NCBI GenBank assembly: GCA_963678445.1
Contig: OY782877.1
Location: 1,488,001-1,552,000, forward strand
Reading direction: 5' to 3'
Source: G963678445 sp963678445
GTDB taxonomy: Bacteria > Hydrogenedentota > Hydrogenedentia > Hydrogenedentales > G963678445
Length of the DNA stretch: 64,000 nt
Every line of letters begins with the position of its first letter. The first letter of the stretch is position 1. Shown here piece by piece: positions 18,456-25,672 of this stretch. The notes below the pieces were generated by a model. It worked only from the letters and a program-made list of their open reading frames with translations. It was not told the origin of the DNA and ran no database searches. The translations under genes and the position numbers were made by a program.

Positions 18456-18549
18456 AAAACACGCTTTGCACAAAAACACGCGTCGTCGTGAGACGCTTCT
18501 TTAACTTTTTGCGCAAAGCCAACTCAAGACAACAAGGAGAAAAAATCTT

Positions 18550-18717
18550 ATGAAACTCAAACGGACAACCACAGCGGCCGCCCGAATCTGGCGACAATCG
18601 TTCCTATGTATGCGTCCCTTCAACCCCAACAACAATTCAAGTCCAGGCAGATACAACAAAGGAGATGGCAGATATGAGTCCGTTCAATCCAGCCTTTTGG
18701 GAGATACAAACAGATAA
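18550..18717 (+). CDS. Possible 55-residue micro-ORF overlapping the sigma-like gene
   Basis: The ORF starts MKLKRTTTAAARIWRQSF and has an AAGGAG ribosome-binding site 9 nt upstream. Its end overlaps the next gene by 44 nt, which would allow translational coupling. The composition is basic, then Asn/Ser-rich, with no recognized domain. Support comes only from the ribosome-binding site and position. Confidence 0.35.
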   Translation: MKLKRTTTAAARIWRQSFLCMRPFNPNNNSSPGRYNKGDGRYESVQSSLLGDTNR

Positions 18718-19096
18718 CGCGACCCTCGAACGAGTTCCCGTCGAGCAAGCCCTGTGGCACGAAACCGAAACCGATCAAGAACGACGCCATGCACTGAAAG
18801 ATTTTTTTACTGAAGTCAGCCCCGTCGTTAACGAATTTATCGAAGAAAAACTCACGCACCGTCAGCGCGAAGTTGTCAAACTATATTATTATTATGGGAA
18901 AACCCAGGAAGACATCGCTATCATTCTCAACCTGACGCAATCCACCGTCAGCCGCCACCTTTTTGGCACGGTTCGCGGTGGGAAAAAAGTAGGCGGTGCT
19001 ATTCCAAAACTACGCAAGGTCGTTGACAAAGAAGAACACCCAACGATCACGGCCGCACTACGCGACTTGCAGAGCCGCCTCGCAGCAGCCGTTTGA
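18674..19096 (+). CDS. Sigma-70 region-4-like helix-turn-helix protein
   Basis: The start at 18674 (MSPFNPAFWEIQTDN) has AAAGGAG 9 nt upstream; the ATG at 18665 abuts that site. Residues about 58-100 (LTHRQREVVKLYYYYGKTQEDIAIIL broken by LNLTQSTVSRHLFG) match the sigma region 4.2 helix-turn-helix. Only this DNA-binding half is present in the 140 residues; region 2, needed for core binding and melting, is missing. It is therefore more likely a transcription regulator or a stand-alone region-4 protein than a full sigma factor. The tail after the HTH (GGKKVGGAIPKLRKVV) is basic. It follows two micro-ORFs and a terminator, and repeat copy D lies downstream. Confidence 0.8.
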   Translation: MSPFNPAFWEIQTDNATLERVPVEQALWHETETDQERRHALKDFFTEVSPVVNEFIEEKLTHRQREVVKLYYYYGKTQEDIAIILNLTQSTVSRHLFGTVRGGKKVGGAIPKLRKVVDKEEHPTITAALRDLQSRLAAAV

Positions 19097-19133
19097 CAAA
19101 ACCATTACAAATCCACTATTGCGATACAGACAT

Positions 19134-19238
19134 CCTAAAGCGGCCCAGCGACCGCAAGTAAGAGGTATGGTCCTTACCATCCCTGACCACAGCAAAGATC
19201 TGGGTTTTATGACAACCTTGGCATTTAAGTCGCTGAAA
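19134..19238 (+). repeat. Dispersed palindromic repeat, copy D
   Basis: Short-subtype copy very similar to copy A. It opens CCTAAAGCGGCCCAGCGACC, contains the hairpin-forming TATGGTCCTTACCAT, then CCCTGACCACAGCAAAG, and closes with TTTTATGACAACCTTGGC and AAGTCGCTGAAA. It starts 38 bp after the stop of the sigma-like gene. Confidence 0.9.
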
Positions 19239-19492
19239 CCCGACAGAAAGCAGTGAAATTTGAAACCCGGCGAAACCTTAACGCGTCAGGAGATATAGAT
19301 ATCTCCTGTAGGCGTTTCAAGGGCAAGTGAGCACTGTTTTGAAACCTATTTTGCATAGTTTTCAGAGAATGCCCACGCTGCCTTTGGACGGTGTATGCGT
19401 AGCGAACGTTGTAATTCGGTTTTTTCAGGATTTGCAACCACCTGCTTACAGGAATTTACGGGGCCGCTTTCTTTGGAAGGCCATGTTTTTGC

Positions 19493-19521
19493 TTGACATA
19501 AGAGCTGAATTGTGGTTAAAT
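19493..19521 (+). promoter_or_regulatory. Sigma-70 promoter of the OmpA-like gene
   Basis: Perfect TTGACA (19493-19498), 17-nt spacer, TTAAAT (19516-19521). The start site should be near 19528, about 80 nt before the ATG at 19610. Confidence 0.75.
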
Positions 19522-19609
19522 TGGAACGATATAAATTTGCGAATAGTGGAAGGGTAAAGTGTGGCGATTGTAGCCGCGTTCATTATTTAGCGTAGAAGGA
19601 GAGATGACT

Positions 19610-20251
19610 ATGAAAAAGCTTCTTGCTTTGGTCCTTGTGGCCGCGCTGTTTGGGGCATGCGGTTCAGCACAAGCCGCAAAAGTCTGGGACGACATGTCCT
19701 GGTGGGGAAACACCGGCGCCACCCCGCAACCGGTGCAGGATACCAAAGGTCGTTCGGGATACTGGTGGTGGCCTAAAGAACCCGCCTCCAACGCCGGCGA
19801 CACCGAACTTTGGGGTAATCGGGGTATTGTGTACAGCCAGTGGCAGAAACCGGCCCCCCCGCAACCCAAACCGGCGAAAGCTCCGGTCGCAGCACCGGCA
19901 CCACCTAAGCACACGATCCCTACCTTCAGCAACGTGCTTTTCGACTTCGACAAGTCCGTACTGAAAGCTGAAGGCAAAGTGGAAGTGGACAAAGTGGTCA
20001 CTGAAATGAAAGCGTACTCCAAAGAAAAAGCCGTCATCAACGGTTACACCTGCAGTGTTGGTGAAGAAGCCTATAATATGGGCCTCGGCCAACGTCGTGC
20101 AGACGCCGTAAAGAAATACATGGTTGACGCCGGTATCGCAGAAAGCCGTATCTCCACCAAGAGCTATGGCGAAAACAATCCTGCCGTACCGAACGATACC
20201 CCGGCCAACCGCAAGCTGAACCGTCGTGTGGAATTCGTACTGAGCGAATAA
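19610..20251 (+). CDS. OmpA-family peptidoglycan-associated protein with Trp-rich N-terminus
   Basis: The start at 19610 has AAGGAG 8 nt upstream; the product is 213 residues. The signal peptide MKKLLALVLVAALFGACGSA holds a weak lipobox (LFGAC), so it may be a Pal-like lipoprotein. Residues about 25-75 are very Trp-rich with two WGN-x-G elements. A Pro/Ala linker follows, then an OmpA-C domain (about 100-213): VLFDFDKSVL, YNMGLGQRRADAVKKYM, SYGENNPAVPND. In the usual TDxxG motif the diaminopimelate-binding Asp is Cys (GYTCSVGEEAYN), whereas the Arg of QRRADAV is kept. It is expected to tether the outer membrane to the cell wall. It is monocistronic, with strong promoter and terminator. Confidence 0.9.
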   Translation: MKKLLALVLVAALFGACGSAQAAKVWDDMSWWGNTGATPQPVQDTKGRSGYWWWPKEPASNAGDTELWGNRGIVYSQWQKPAPPQPKPAKAPVAAPAPPKHTIPTFSNVLFDFDKSVLKAEGKVEVDKVVTEMKAYSKEKAVINGYTCSVGEEAYNMGLGQRRADAVKKYMVDAGIAESRISTKSYGENNPAVPNDTPANRKLNRRVEFVLSE

Positions 20252-20274
20252 CCCCCTTCGGATAGCGCTTTACC

Positions 20275-20308
20275 CGCCCCGACGCACTTCCGCGTCGGGG
20301 CGTTTTTT
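20275..20308 (+). terminator. Intrinsic terminator of the OmpA-like gene
   Basis: Perfect 11-bp stem CGCCCCGACGC/GCGTCGGGGCG with a 6-nt loop, followed by six T. Confidence 0.93.
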
Positions 20309-20344
20309 ATATCCCTGGACAAACTACACAGCGACCGTTATCAT

Positions 20345-20460
20345 CTAAGGCGGTCAACGACTACAAGGTGGCCAGGACCACACCCAAGGAATTATGCTTC
20401 TTACCACCCCTGACCGCAGCAAAACTTGGTTTTTATGACCGCTTTTCAGGTTTCAGGCAC
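20345..20460 (+). repeat. Dispersed palindromic repeat, copy E (long subtype)
   Basis: Begins CTAAGGCGGTCAACGACTAC, carries the optional module GTGGCCAGGACCACACCCAA, then CCCCTGACCGCAGCAAAAC, and ends with TTTTTATGACCGCTTTTCAG. It sits between the ompA terminator and the recombinase start. Confidence 0.85.
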
Positions 20461-20511
20461 GAAACCAACCAGCGGAAACCATGTATATGAAACTGATACC
20501 CAGGCGACACA

Positions 20512-21438
20512 ATGACAACCCCTCAACAAAATGAGAATCCCGCCGCTGCCCCTGGACGCCTAGACGCGTTCCTGGAGCAATTCCTTGAAGTGGCCGTGTT
20601 TGAATCCGGACTCTCGGACAAAACCCTGGCGGCATATAACGCTGACCTGCAGCGTTATATCCACCAAATGAATACGCTTGGCATTGACACTCCCAGCGAA
20701 ATCCTACCGGAGGATGTATTGGATCATATAGGCCTCCTGCAAGAGGAAGGGCTTTCCCCCCGCTCAACCGCACGCCATCTAAGCGCCATACGCCGCTTTC
20801 ACAACTTTCTCGTGGCGGAAAAGCACTGCACAAAGAATCCCACCGAGGGCTTTGAAGCACCGCATTTACAACGCAGCCTGCCACATGTACTCTCTTATGA
20901 CGAGGTGGAACGGTTATTGGCGGCACCCGACGCCAATCCGAATGAGGGCATACGCGATGCCGCCATATTGGAATTGTTCTATAGTTGCGGATTGCGGATT
21001 TCAGAATTGGCACAGCTGCCCTGCCGCAATGTCGCGCCAGGAGAATCGGTGGTGCGTGTACGCGGCAAAGGCGCAAAAGTGCGCCTCGTTCCCCTGGGAG
21101 CAACCGCCATTCACCGTGTCCAACGCTGGCTGGATGAGCGGGCACAACACCCCATCCGCGATGATGCCCTATTCCTGACCCAACGGGGCCACGCCATGAG
21201 TCGCACCACGGTGTGGCGCGTGGTTAAAAAATATGCCCGATGTGCTCATATCCGGCAAAATGTCACCCCGCACATGCTGCGGCATTCCTTTGCGACCCAT
21301 CTACTCGATCGTGGCGCCGATCTACGCGCTGTCCAGGAAATGCTTGGGCACAGTGATATCGGCACCACACAGATCTACACGCATGTTAGTGTAGAGCGTC
21401 TCCGACAGGCCCACAAAGCCTTTCACCCGCGTTCATAA
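20512..21438 (+). CDS. xerD: Tyrosine recombinase XerD/XerC
   Basis: The 308-residue protein has an N-terminal SAM-like core-binding domain (LSDKTLAAYNADLQRY) and a C-terminal catalytic domain. The full R-K-H-R-H-Y set is present: Arg in SCGLRISELAQL, Lys in RGKGAKVRLVPLG, HMLRHSFATHLL, the second His in MLGHSDIGTTQ and Tyr in IYTHVS. The C-terminus ends in HPRS, as in housekeeping Xer proteins. Xer recombinases resolve chromosome dimers at dif with FtsK. No phage or integron genes are nearby, so a housekeeping role is favoured over an integrase. Distinction between XerC and XerD from sequence alone is tentative. The ribosome-binding site is weak. Confidence 0.9.
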   Translation: MTTPQQNENPAAAPGRLDAFLEQFLEVAVFESGLSDKTLAAYNADLQRYIHQMNTLGIDTPSEILPEDVLDHIGLLQEEGLSPRSTARHLSAIRRFHNFLVAEKHCTKNPTEGFEAPHLQRSLPHVLSYDEVERLLAAPDANPNEGIRDAAILELFYSCGLRISELAQLPCRNVAPGESVVRVRGKGAKVRLVPLGATAIHRVQRWLDERAQHPIRDDALFLTQRGHAMSRTTVWRVVKKYARCAHIRQNVTPHMLRHSFATHLLDRGADLRAVQEMLGHSDIGTTQIYTHVSVERLRQAHKAFHPRS

Positions 21439-21740
21439 CCTCTATTCCTACCATTTAGTATGTCTGTTTTTAAAAATCACATCTTTCTTATCTTATCCCC
21501 GAAATAAAGTCCTCTCCTGAGGGGAGGGGGAATAGATATCCGCTTGTACGACTATCCACGCGTTTGCCAAAAACATACCAAAAGGTACCTTCAAAACCTC
21601 AACTCCTACCACTTGGTAGCCAGAGTACTCAAGCCCATGCCCTAAAATCGCAGTTATTTCGCCCTCTGGATGCATTTCTATCTCTTTTTATATCAATCAC
21701 TTACAAGAATTCTTCAAAAACTTACTTCAAAAACACTTCT
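21439..21740. other. Gene-free stretch downstream of xerD
   Basis: About 300 bp with no supported gene. A 60-codon open frame on the minus strand has no family features. The sigma-54 promoter begins at 21741. Confidence 0.4.
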
Positions 21741-21758
21741 TTGGCACGACGTTTGCTT
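21741..21758 (+). promoter_or_regulatory. Sigma-54 promoter upstream of glnB-glnA
   Basis: TTGGCACGACGTTTGCTT matches the sigma-54 consensus TGGCAC-N5-TTGC at all key positions, with exactly 10 nt between the -24 GG and the -12 GC. The start site is expected near 21767, so the leader to glnB is about 530 nt and spans repeat copies F1 and F2. Sigma-54 control of PII and glutamine synthetase is classic nitrogen regulation. I could not identify NtrC-type sites by eye. Confidence 0.85.
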
Positions 21759-22012
21759 TAAATGGACTATCTAAAAGATAGCGCATTCACAAGCGTTGTA
21801 AACATGTGTCAAAACAAAGAGTACAACACACGGCACACCGCAGGTATTTTTTCACCGCAATTTTCTAAGGCGGGTATATACTAGAAGAATCGGTAGTGCG
21901 AAACGGCACACCGCTTTCTTTAGATGTAGATACCGGGTTGTTTCGAAAAAATTTTGAATCACTTGCAATTGCCAATTTAAGGTTTTTTAAACAACCTTTT
22001 GCGATGGTCATA

Positions 22013-22118
22013 AACAGCACAGTGGTCCAGGGAGCACAAACATGAGGTTTGCTCCTTAGCCTAGTATGACCATAGTAAAGTTTTGTTTTTATGACAGTTT
22101 TTCAAAATTGAGTCACTG
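22013..22118 (+). repeat. Dispersed palindromic repeat, copy F1
   Basis: Left part is diverged (CAGTGGTCCAGGGAGCACAA), with a private hairpin around GAGGTTTGCTCC. The right part is typical: AGTTTTGTTTTTATGACAG and TTGAGTCACTGA. It is directly abutted by copy F2 in the same orientation. Confidence 0.75.
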
Positions 22119-22225
22119 ATAACGGTCAAGCGACCGTCAAAGCAAAGGCTATGGTCTTTACCATAGCCTACCCACAGTAGAGATTTCGTTTTTTATGACA
22201 ACTTTTTGGAATGTTCGTCACTAAA
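22119..22225 (+). repeat. Dispersed palindromic repeat, copy F2
   Basis: Begins AACGGTCAAGCGACCGTC (a hairpin), then GGCTATGGTCTTTACCATAG (a perfect-arm hairpin with extended stem), then TTTCGTTTTTTATGACAAC and TTCGTCACTAAA. It ends 75 bp before glnB, in the transcribed leader predicted from the sigma-54 promoter. Confidence 0.85.
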
Positions 22226-22299
22226 AGCATCTTTCTGGCCTATGGCGCAGGTCACAAAGGAAGTAATAGTGCAGGATACCGACTGAGGAGGAAGCACGG

Positions 22300-22641
22300 A
22301 TGAAAAAAGTCGAAGCCATTATTAAGCCGTTTAAACTGGAAGAAGTAAAAGAAGCGTTAGCAGAGATCGGCGTGCAAGGTTTAACGGTGTCGGAGGTCAA
22401 AGGCTTTGGTCGGCAAAAAGGCCATAAAGAGCTGTATCGTGGGGCGGAGTATGTGGTGGAGTTTTTGCCGAAAGTAAAACTGGAAATCGTCATCAGCGAC
22501 GATATTCTGGAAGCCGTAGTGAAGGCAATCGTTGGCGCGGCCTCGTCGGGCCGCATTGGCGATGGAAAAATTTTCGTTTCCCCCATCGAAGAAGCCATTC
22601 GTATTCGTACGGGTGAAACGGGTGAAATTGTATTGGCATAA
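22300..22641 (+). CDS. glnB: Nitrogen regulatory protein PII
   Basis: PII senses 2-oxoglutarate, ATP/ADP and, through uridylylation, glutamine, and relays nitrogen status. The 113-residue protein matches the family throughout: MKKVEAIIKPFKLEEVKEAL, the T-loop KELYRGAEYVVEF with Tyr51 as the uridylylation site, the B-loop VGAASSGRIGDGKIFV, and the C-loop EEAIRIRTGE. GAGGAGG lies 7-10 nt upstream. It is followed after 80 bp by glnA, and the pair is preceded by a sigma-54 promoter. It could equally be called glnK, since no amtB is adjacent to decide. Confidence 0.95.
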   Translation: MKKVEAIIKPFKLEEVKEALAEIGVQGLTVSEVKGFGRQKGHKELYRGAEYVVEFLPKVKLEIVISDDILEAVVKAIVGAASSGRIGDGKIFVSPIEEAIRIRTGETGEIVLA

Positions 22642-22721
22642 GCAGAGCGCCCTTCCCGTGGTATGGGAAGGGCTACCTGAATATGTCGAAAAGAAACATT
22701 GTATACGGAAAGGGTACGCAC

Positions 22722-24146
22722 ATGCATAAGGATTTGGATCCACAGGGTGTAGTTGCACTTACAAAAGAGTGGAACATTCAGTTTGTCGATTTTCGGTTTA
22801 TGGATTTCCCCGGTCTGCAGCAGCACCTGACAATTCCGATTTCGGAATTTTCAGCAGATCTGTTTGAGGATGGCTTGGGCTTTGACGGTTCGAGTATCCG
22901 GGGCTGGAAGGCTATTAATGAAAGCGACATGCTGGTTATGCCGGATCCGAAAACGGCAACGCTGGACCCGTATTCGGCGCTGCCTACGATGATTTTGTAT
23001 TGTAACATCATGACGCCTATCACAAAAGAACGCTATACGCGCGACCCGCGTAACATTGCCCAGAAGGCAGAGGCGTATCTGGCGTCGACCGGTATTGCGG
23101 ATATAGTCTATACAGGCCCTGAAGCGGAATTCTTTATCTTTGATGATGTCCGCTTTGAGCAGAAGCCGCAATGTGGATACTATTATCTGGATAGCGACGA
23201 AGCTATCTGGAATAGCGGACGCCAGGAAGACCCGAATCTTGGGTACAAACTGCGTCATAAAGAAGGCTACTTCCCGGTACCTCCAGGCGATGCTACCCAT
23301 GAGCTGCGCCAGGAAATGGTTGCAACGATGTTGAAATGTGGCTTAAATGTGGAATGTCACCACCATGAAGTAGCTACCGCGGGACAGGCGGAAATCGATC
23401 TGCGCTTCTCGCCGATGGTAGATATGGCGGACCAACTTACGCTGTATAAATACATCATCAAGAATACGGCGAAGATGCATGGCAAAACGGTCACGTTTAT
23501 GCCCAAGCCATTGTTCAGCGATAATGGTAGCGGCATGCACACGCACATGTCGTTGTGGAAGGGCGATACGCCAATCTTCGCAGGCGATAAGTATGCTGGC
23601 CTGAGTCAGGAAGCAATCTGGTTTATCGGTGGCTTGCTGAAACATACGCCCGCGTTGGTCGCGTTCACCAACCCGACCACGAATAGCTACAAACGTCTGG
23701 TTCCGGGCTATGAAGCACCGGTGAACATCGCCTATTCGGCACGTAACCGTAGTGCTTGCTGCCGTATCCCGATGTATTCGGCCAGCCCGAAGGCGAAGCG
23801 CGTTGAATACCGCGTTCCGGATCCCTCCTGCAACCCATATCTTGCCTTCTCGGCCATGCTGATGGCAGGACTGGACGGTATCTTGAACAAGATCGACCCG
23901 GGCGAACCGATGGATAAGGATCTGTATGATCTTCCGCCAGAGGAAAAGGCCTTGGTGCCGCAGACTCCGGGTAGCCTGGGACAGGCCTTGCGGGCGCTGG
24001 AAGCGGATCATGAGTTCCTGACCCGTGGCGATGTATTCACTGAGGACGTACTGGATACATGGGTTTCCTACAAGCAGGTAAACGAAGTTGAAGCGTTGAA
24101 TCTGCGCCCCCATCCGTATGAATTCCTCATGTATTACGATATCTAA
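22722..24146 (+). CDS. glnA: Glutamine synthetase, type I
   Basis: GlnA condenses ammonia and glutamate using ATP, forming the central nitrogen-assimilation step. The start at 22722 (MHKDLDPQGVVALTKEW) has GAAAGGG 7 nt upstream and gives 474 residues, typical for a GSI dodecamer subunit. Motifs include GFDGSSIRGWK, EAEFFIFDD, the ATP-site MPKPLFSDNGSGMHTHMSLW and NRSACCRIPMY with its substrate-binding Arg. The loop KDLYDLPPEE carries the Tyr adenylylated in GSI-beta enzymes. It is cotranscribed with glnB from the sigma-54 promoter and ends at a terminator at 24205. Confidence 0.97.
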   Translation: MHKDLDPQGVVALTKEWNIQFVDFRFMDFPGLQQHLTIPISEFSADLFEDGLGFDGSSIRGWKAINESDMLVMPDPKTATLDPYSALPTMILYCNIMTPITKERYTRDPRNIAQKAEAYLASTGIADIVYTGPEAEFFIFDDVRFEQKPQCGYYYLDSDEAIWNSGRQEDPNLGYKLRHKEGYFPVPPGDATHELRQEMVATMLKCGLNVECHHHEVATAGQAEIDLRFSPMVDMADQLTLYKYIIKNTAKMHGKTVTFMPKPLFSDNGSGMHTHMSLWKGDTPIFAGDKYAGLSQEAIWFIGGLLKHTPALVAFTNPTTNSYKRLVPGYEAPVNIAYSARNRSACCRIPMYSASPKAKRVEYRVPDPSCNPYLAFSAMLMAGLDGILNKIDPGEPMDKDLYDLPPEEKALVPQTPGSLGQALRALEADHEFLTRGDVFTEDVLDTWVSYKQVNEVEALNLRPHPYEFLMYYDI

Positions 24147-24204
24147 TCAGCGCGTACGTGCGTTGTGCACAACGCAACTTTAAATATGTTTTGACCTGGG
24201 AATG

Positions 24205-24246
24205 CCTTGGAGAAGGACCACTATACTTCTCCAGGGTTTCCTTTTT
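24205..24246 (+). terminator. Intrinsic terminator of glnB-glnA
   Basis: Stem CCTTGGAGAAG/CTTCTCCAGGG (one G-T pair) with a 10-nt loop, followed by TTTCCTTTTT. A perfect 16-bp palindrome GCGTTGTGCACAACGC lies just upstream at 24160-24175. Confidence 0.75.
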
Positions 24247-24645
24247 GCGCTGCCTTGCAGACACGTCGCAACCATTCCGGCGCGCGTTTTGTCGCCGTTG
24301 CTAAAAAGACGAAAACAGTTGCGCTGCCTACAGTCAAGCGCTATACTCGCTCTAATGCGCCATGCAAAAAACGTTGCCGCGTGCGTATCTCTTCTGGCGA
24401 GGCGGAGAGCGCTGTTTTTTATGCGGTCCGTTTGTGCACGCATCTTACGCCCCCCTAGTCTTTCTCCTGGTACGGGTATGCAGCTTCTCTATGCCGCGTT
24501 CAAGCCATAACAGGAAAAAAGACCGCCACCACTGCGTATATGGGGTGACACCGGGAAAACATATGCAAACGTATCGAGGCATGTGCGCCGTCAGCGAATA
24601 GCGCGCGACGCAGTACTTCTGAAGAGAGTAGAAAGGGAATTAGGA
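24247..24645. other. Gene-free stretch between glnA and the DapA-family gene
   Basis: About 400 bp. Overlapping open frames exist but are Arg/Cys-rich, lack ribosome-binding sites and resemble nothing. No repeat copy or tRNA was seen. Confidence 0.4.
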
Positions 24646-25539
24646 ATGGATTTTCAAGCGAGTGGCATCATAGCGGCAATGGTTACGCCTTTTACCAAAG
24701 GCGGTGAGTTCGTCGATTTCGATAAGGTTGGACCTCTGGCCGAGCATCTGGTTCAAACTGGCGCTTCCGGGTTATTTCCTTGCGGCACTACGGGCGAAGG
24801 AATGCTCATGAGTACCGATGAACGCAAGGAAGTCCTGAAGGAAGTAGTGGCCGCCGTAGGCGATAAAACCAAAGTGATTGCACATACCGGTACGCTGGAG
24901 CTGGCAACGACCATTGAGTTGAGTCAGCATGCCGCAGAAAGCGGTGCGTATGCAGTCGGCGTGGTAGCTCCTGGCTTCTATAGCTATGATGATGACGCTT
25001 TGTTTGCCTATTACGAGAAAGTGGCCGCTGCGCTTTCGGGTTTCCCCGTGTTGCTATACAACATCCCCGGTTGCGCGAAAAACGTGCTTTCTCCGGCGTT
25101 GGTGCGCCGTCTGGCGGAATCGGTGGACAACATTGTGGGTATTAAAGACAGCTCCGGCAATTTGCTGGGCTTGACCCAAATGATAGGTGAGGCGACGGAT
25201 GGCTTTGCGGTAATCAATGGCGTTGATGACTACGGCTTTGAGGCCTTTGCTATTGGCGCTCCGGCTGCTGTTTCGGGCACGGGCAATGTCATCCTTGAAC
25301 ATTATGCCTCGATTTACAAGGCGGTCCAGGAACGGGATTTCGACAAGGCCCGCGAATTGCAGATAGTACTCGAAAAAGCGACCCGGGTCTTCCAGTATGG
25401 CTCTAAGACGGCGATTTTCAAAGAAGGGCTACGTTTGCGCGGTGTTGATGCGGGCTATGTGCGAGCACCGCAACGCGAACTCTATGAAGAGGAAAAGAAA
25501 ACCCTGGCAACAGGGCTGGCCGAGCTTGGGCTTATCTAA
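24646..25539 (+). CDS. Dihydrodipicolinate synthase/N-acetylneuraminate lyase family aldolase
   Basis: The start at 24646 (MDFQASGIIAAMVTPF) gives 297 residues forming a class I aldolase TIM barrel. Visible active-site elements are Thr48-Thr49 in GTTGEG, Tyr138 in LLYNIP and the Schiff-base Lys167 in VGIKDSSG. True DapA has an Arg five residues after that Tyr (YNxPxR), which binds the substrate carboxylate; here the position is Cys143 (YNIPGCAKN). The enzyme may therefore act on another 2-keto acid, such as a keto-deoxy sugar acid, rather than make dihydrodipicolinate. It is monocistronic, with AAAGGG upstream. Family certain, substrate uncertain. Confidence 0.88.
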   Translation: MDFQASGIIAAMVTPFTKGGEFVDFDKVGPLAEHLVQTGASGLFPCGTTGEGMLMSTDERKEVLKEVVAAVGDKTKVIAHTGTLELATTIELSQHAAESGAYAVGVVAPGFYSYDDDALFAYYEKVAAALSGFPVLLYNIPGCAKNVLSPALVRRLAESVDNIVGIKDSSGNLLGLTQMIGEATDGFAVINGVDDYGFEAFAIGAPAAVSGTGNVILEHYASIYKAVQERDFDKARELQIVLEKATRVFQYGSKTAIFKEGLRLRGVDAGYVRAPQRELYEEEKKTLATGLAELGLI

Positions 25540-25580
25540 TCCCCATCGTTTTTCTATTCACCGCCCATCGGCTTAAAGAA

Positions 25581-25615
25581 TTCGCGCCATGGCAGGCTTG
25601 CTGCCATGGCGCGAA
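25581..25615. terminator. Perfect 15-bp inverted repeat between convergent genes
   Basis: Arms TTCGCGCCATGGCAG/CTGCCATGGCGCGAA with a GCTTG loop. It probably ends transcription of both the DapA-family gene (plus) and the TPR gene (minus). T-runs are poor on both sides, so efficiency is unclear. Confidence 0.6.
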
Positions 25616-25672
25616 AATGTATCCAGAGAGGCTTAGACGCGTCTTTCAACGCTTCATCTATAAAAAAAGTTA

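Noticed and set aside
20512..21438. Xer recombinase as evidence of an integrative element or prophage
   Set aside because: No phage, integron or transfer genes flank it, no att-like direct repeats were seen, and the C-terminus is of the housekeeping Xer type.
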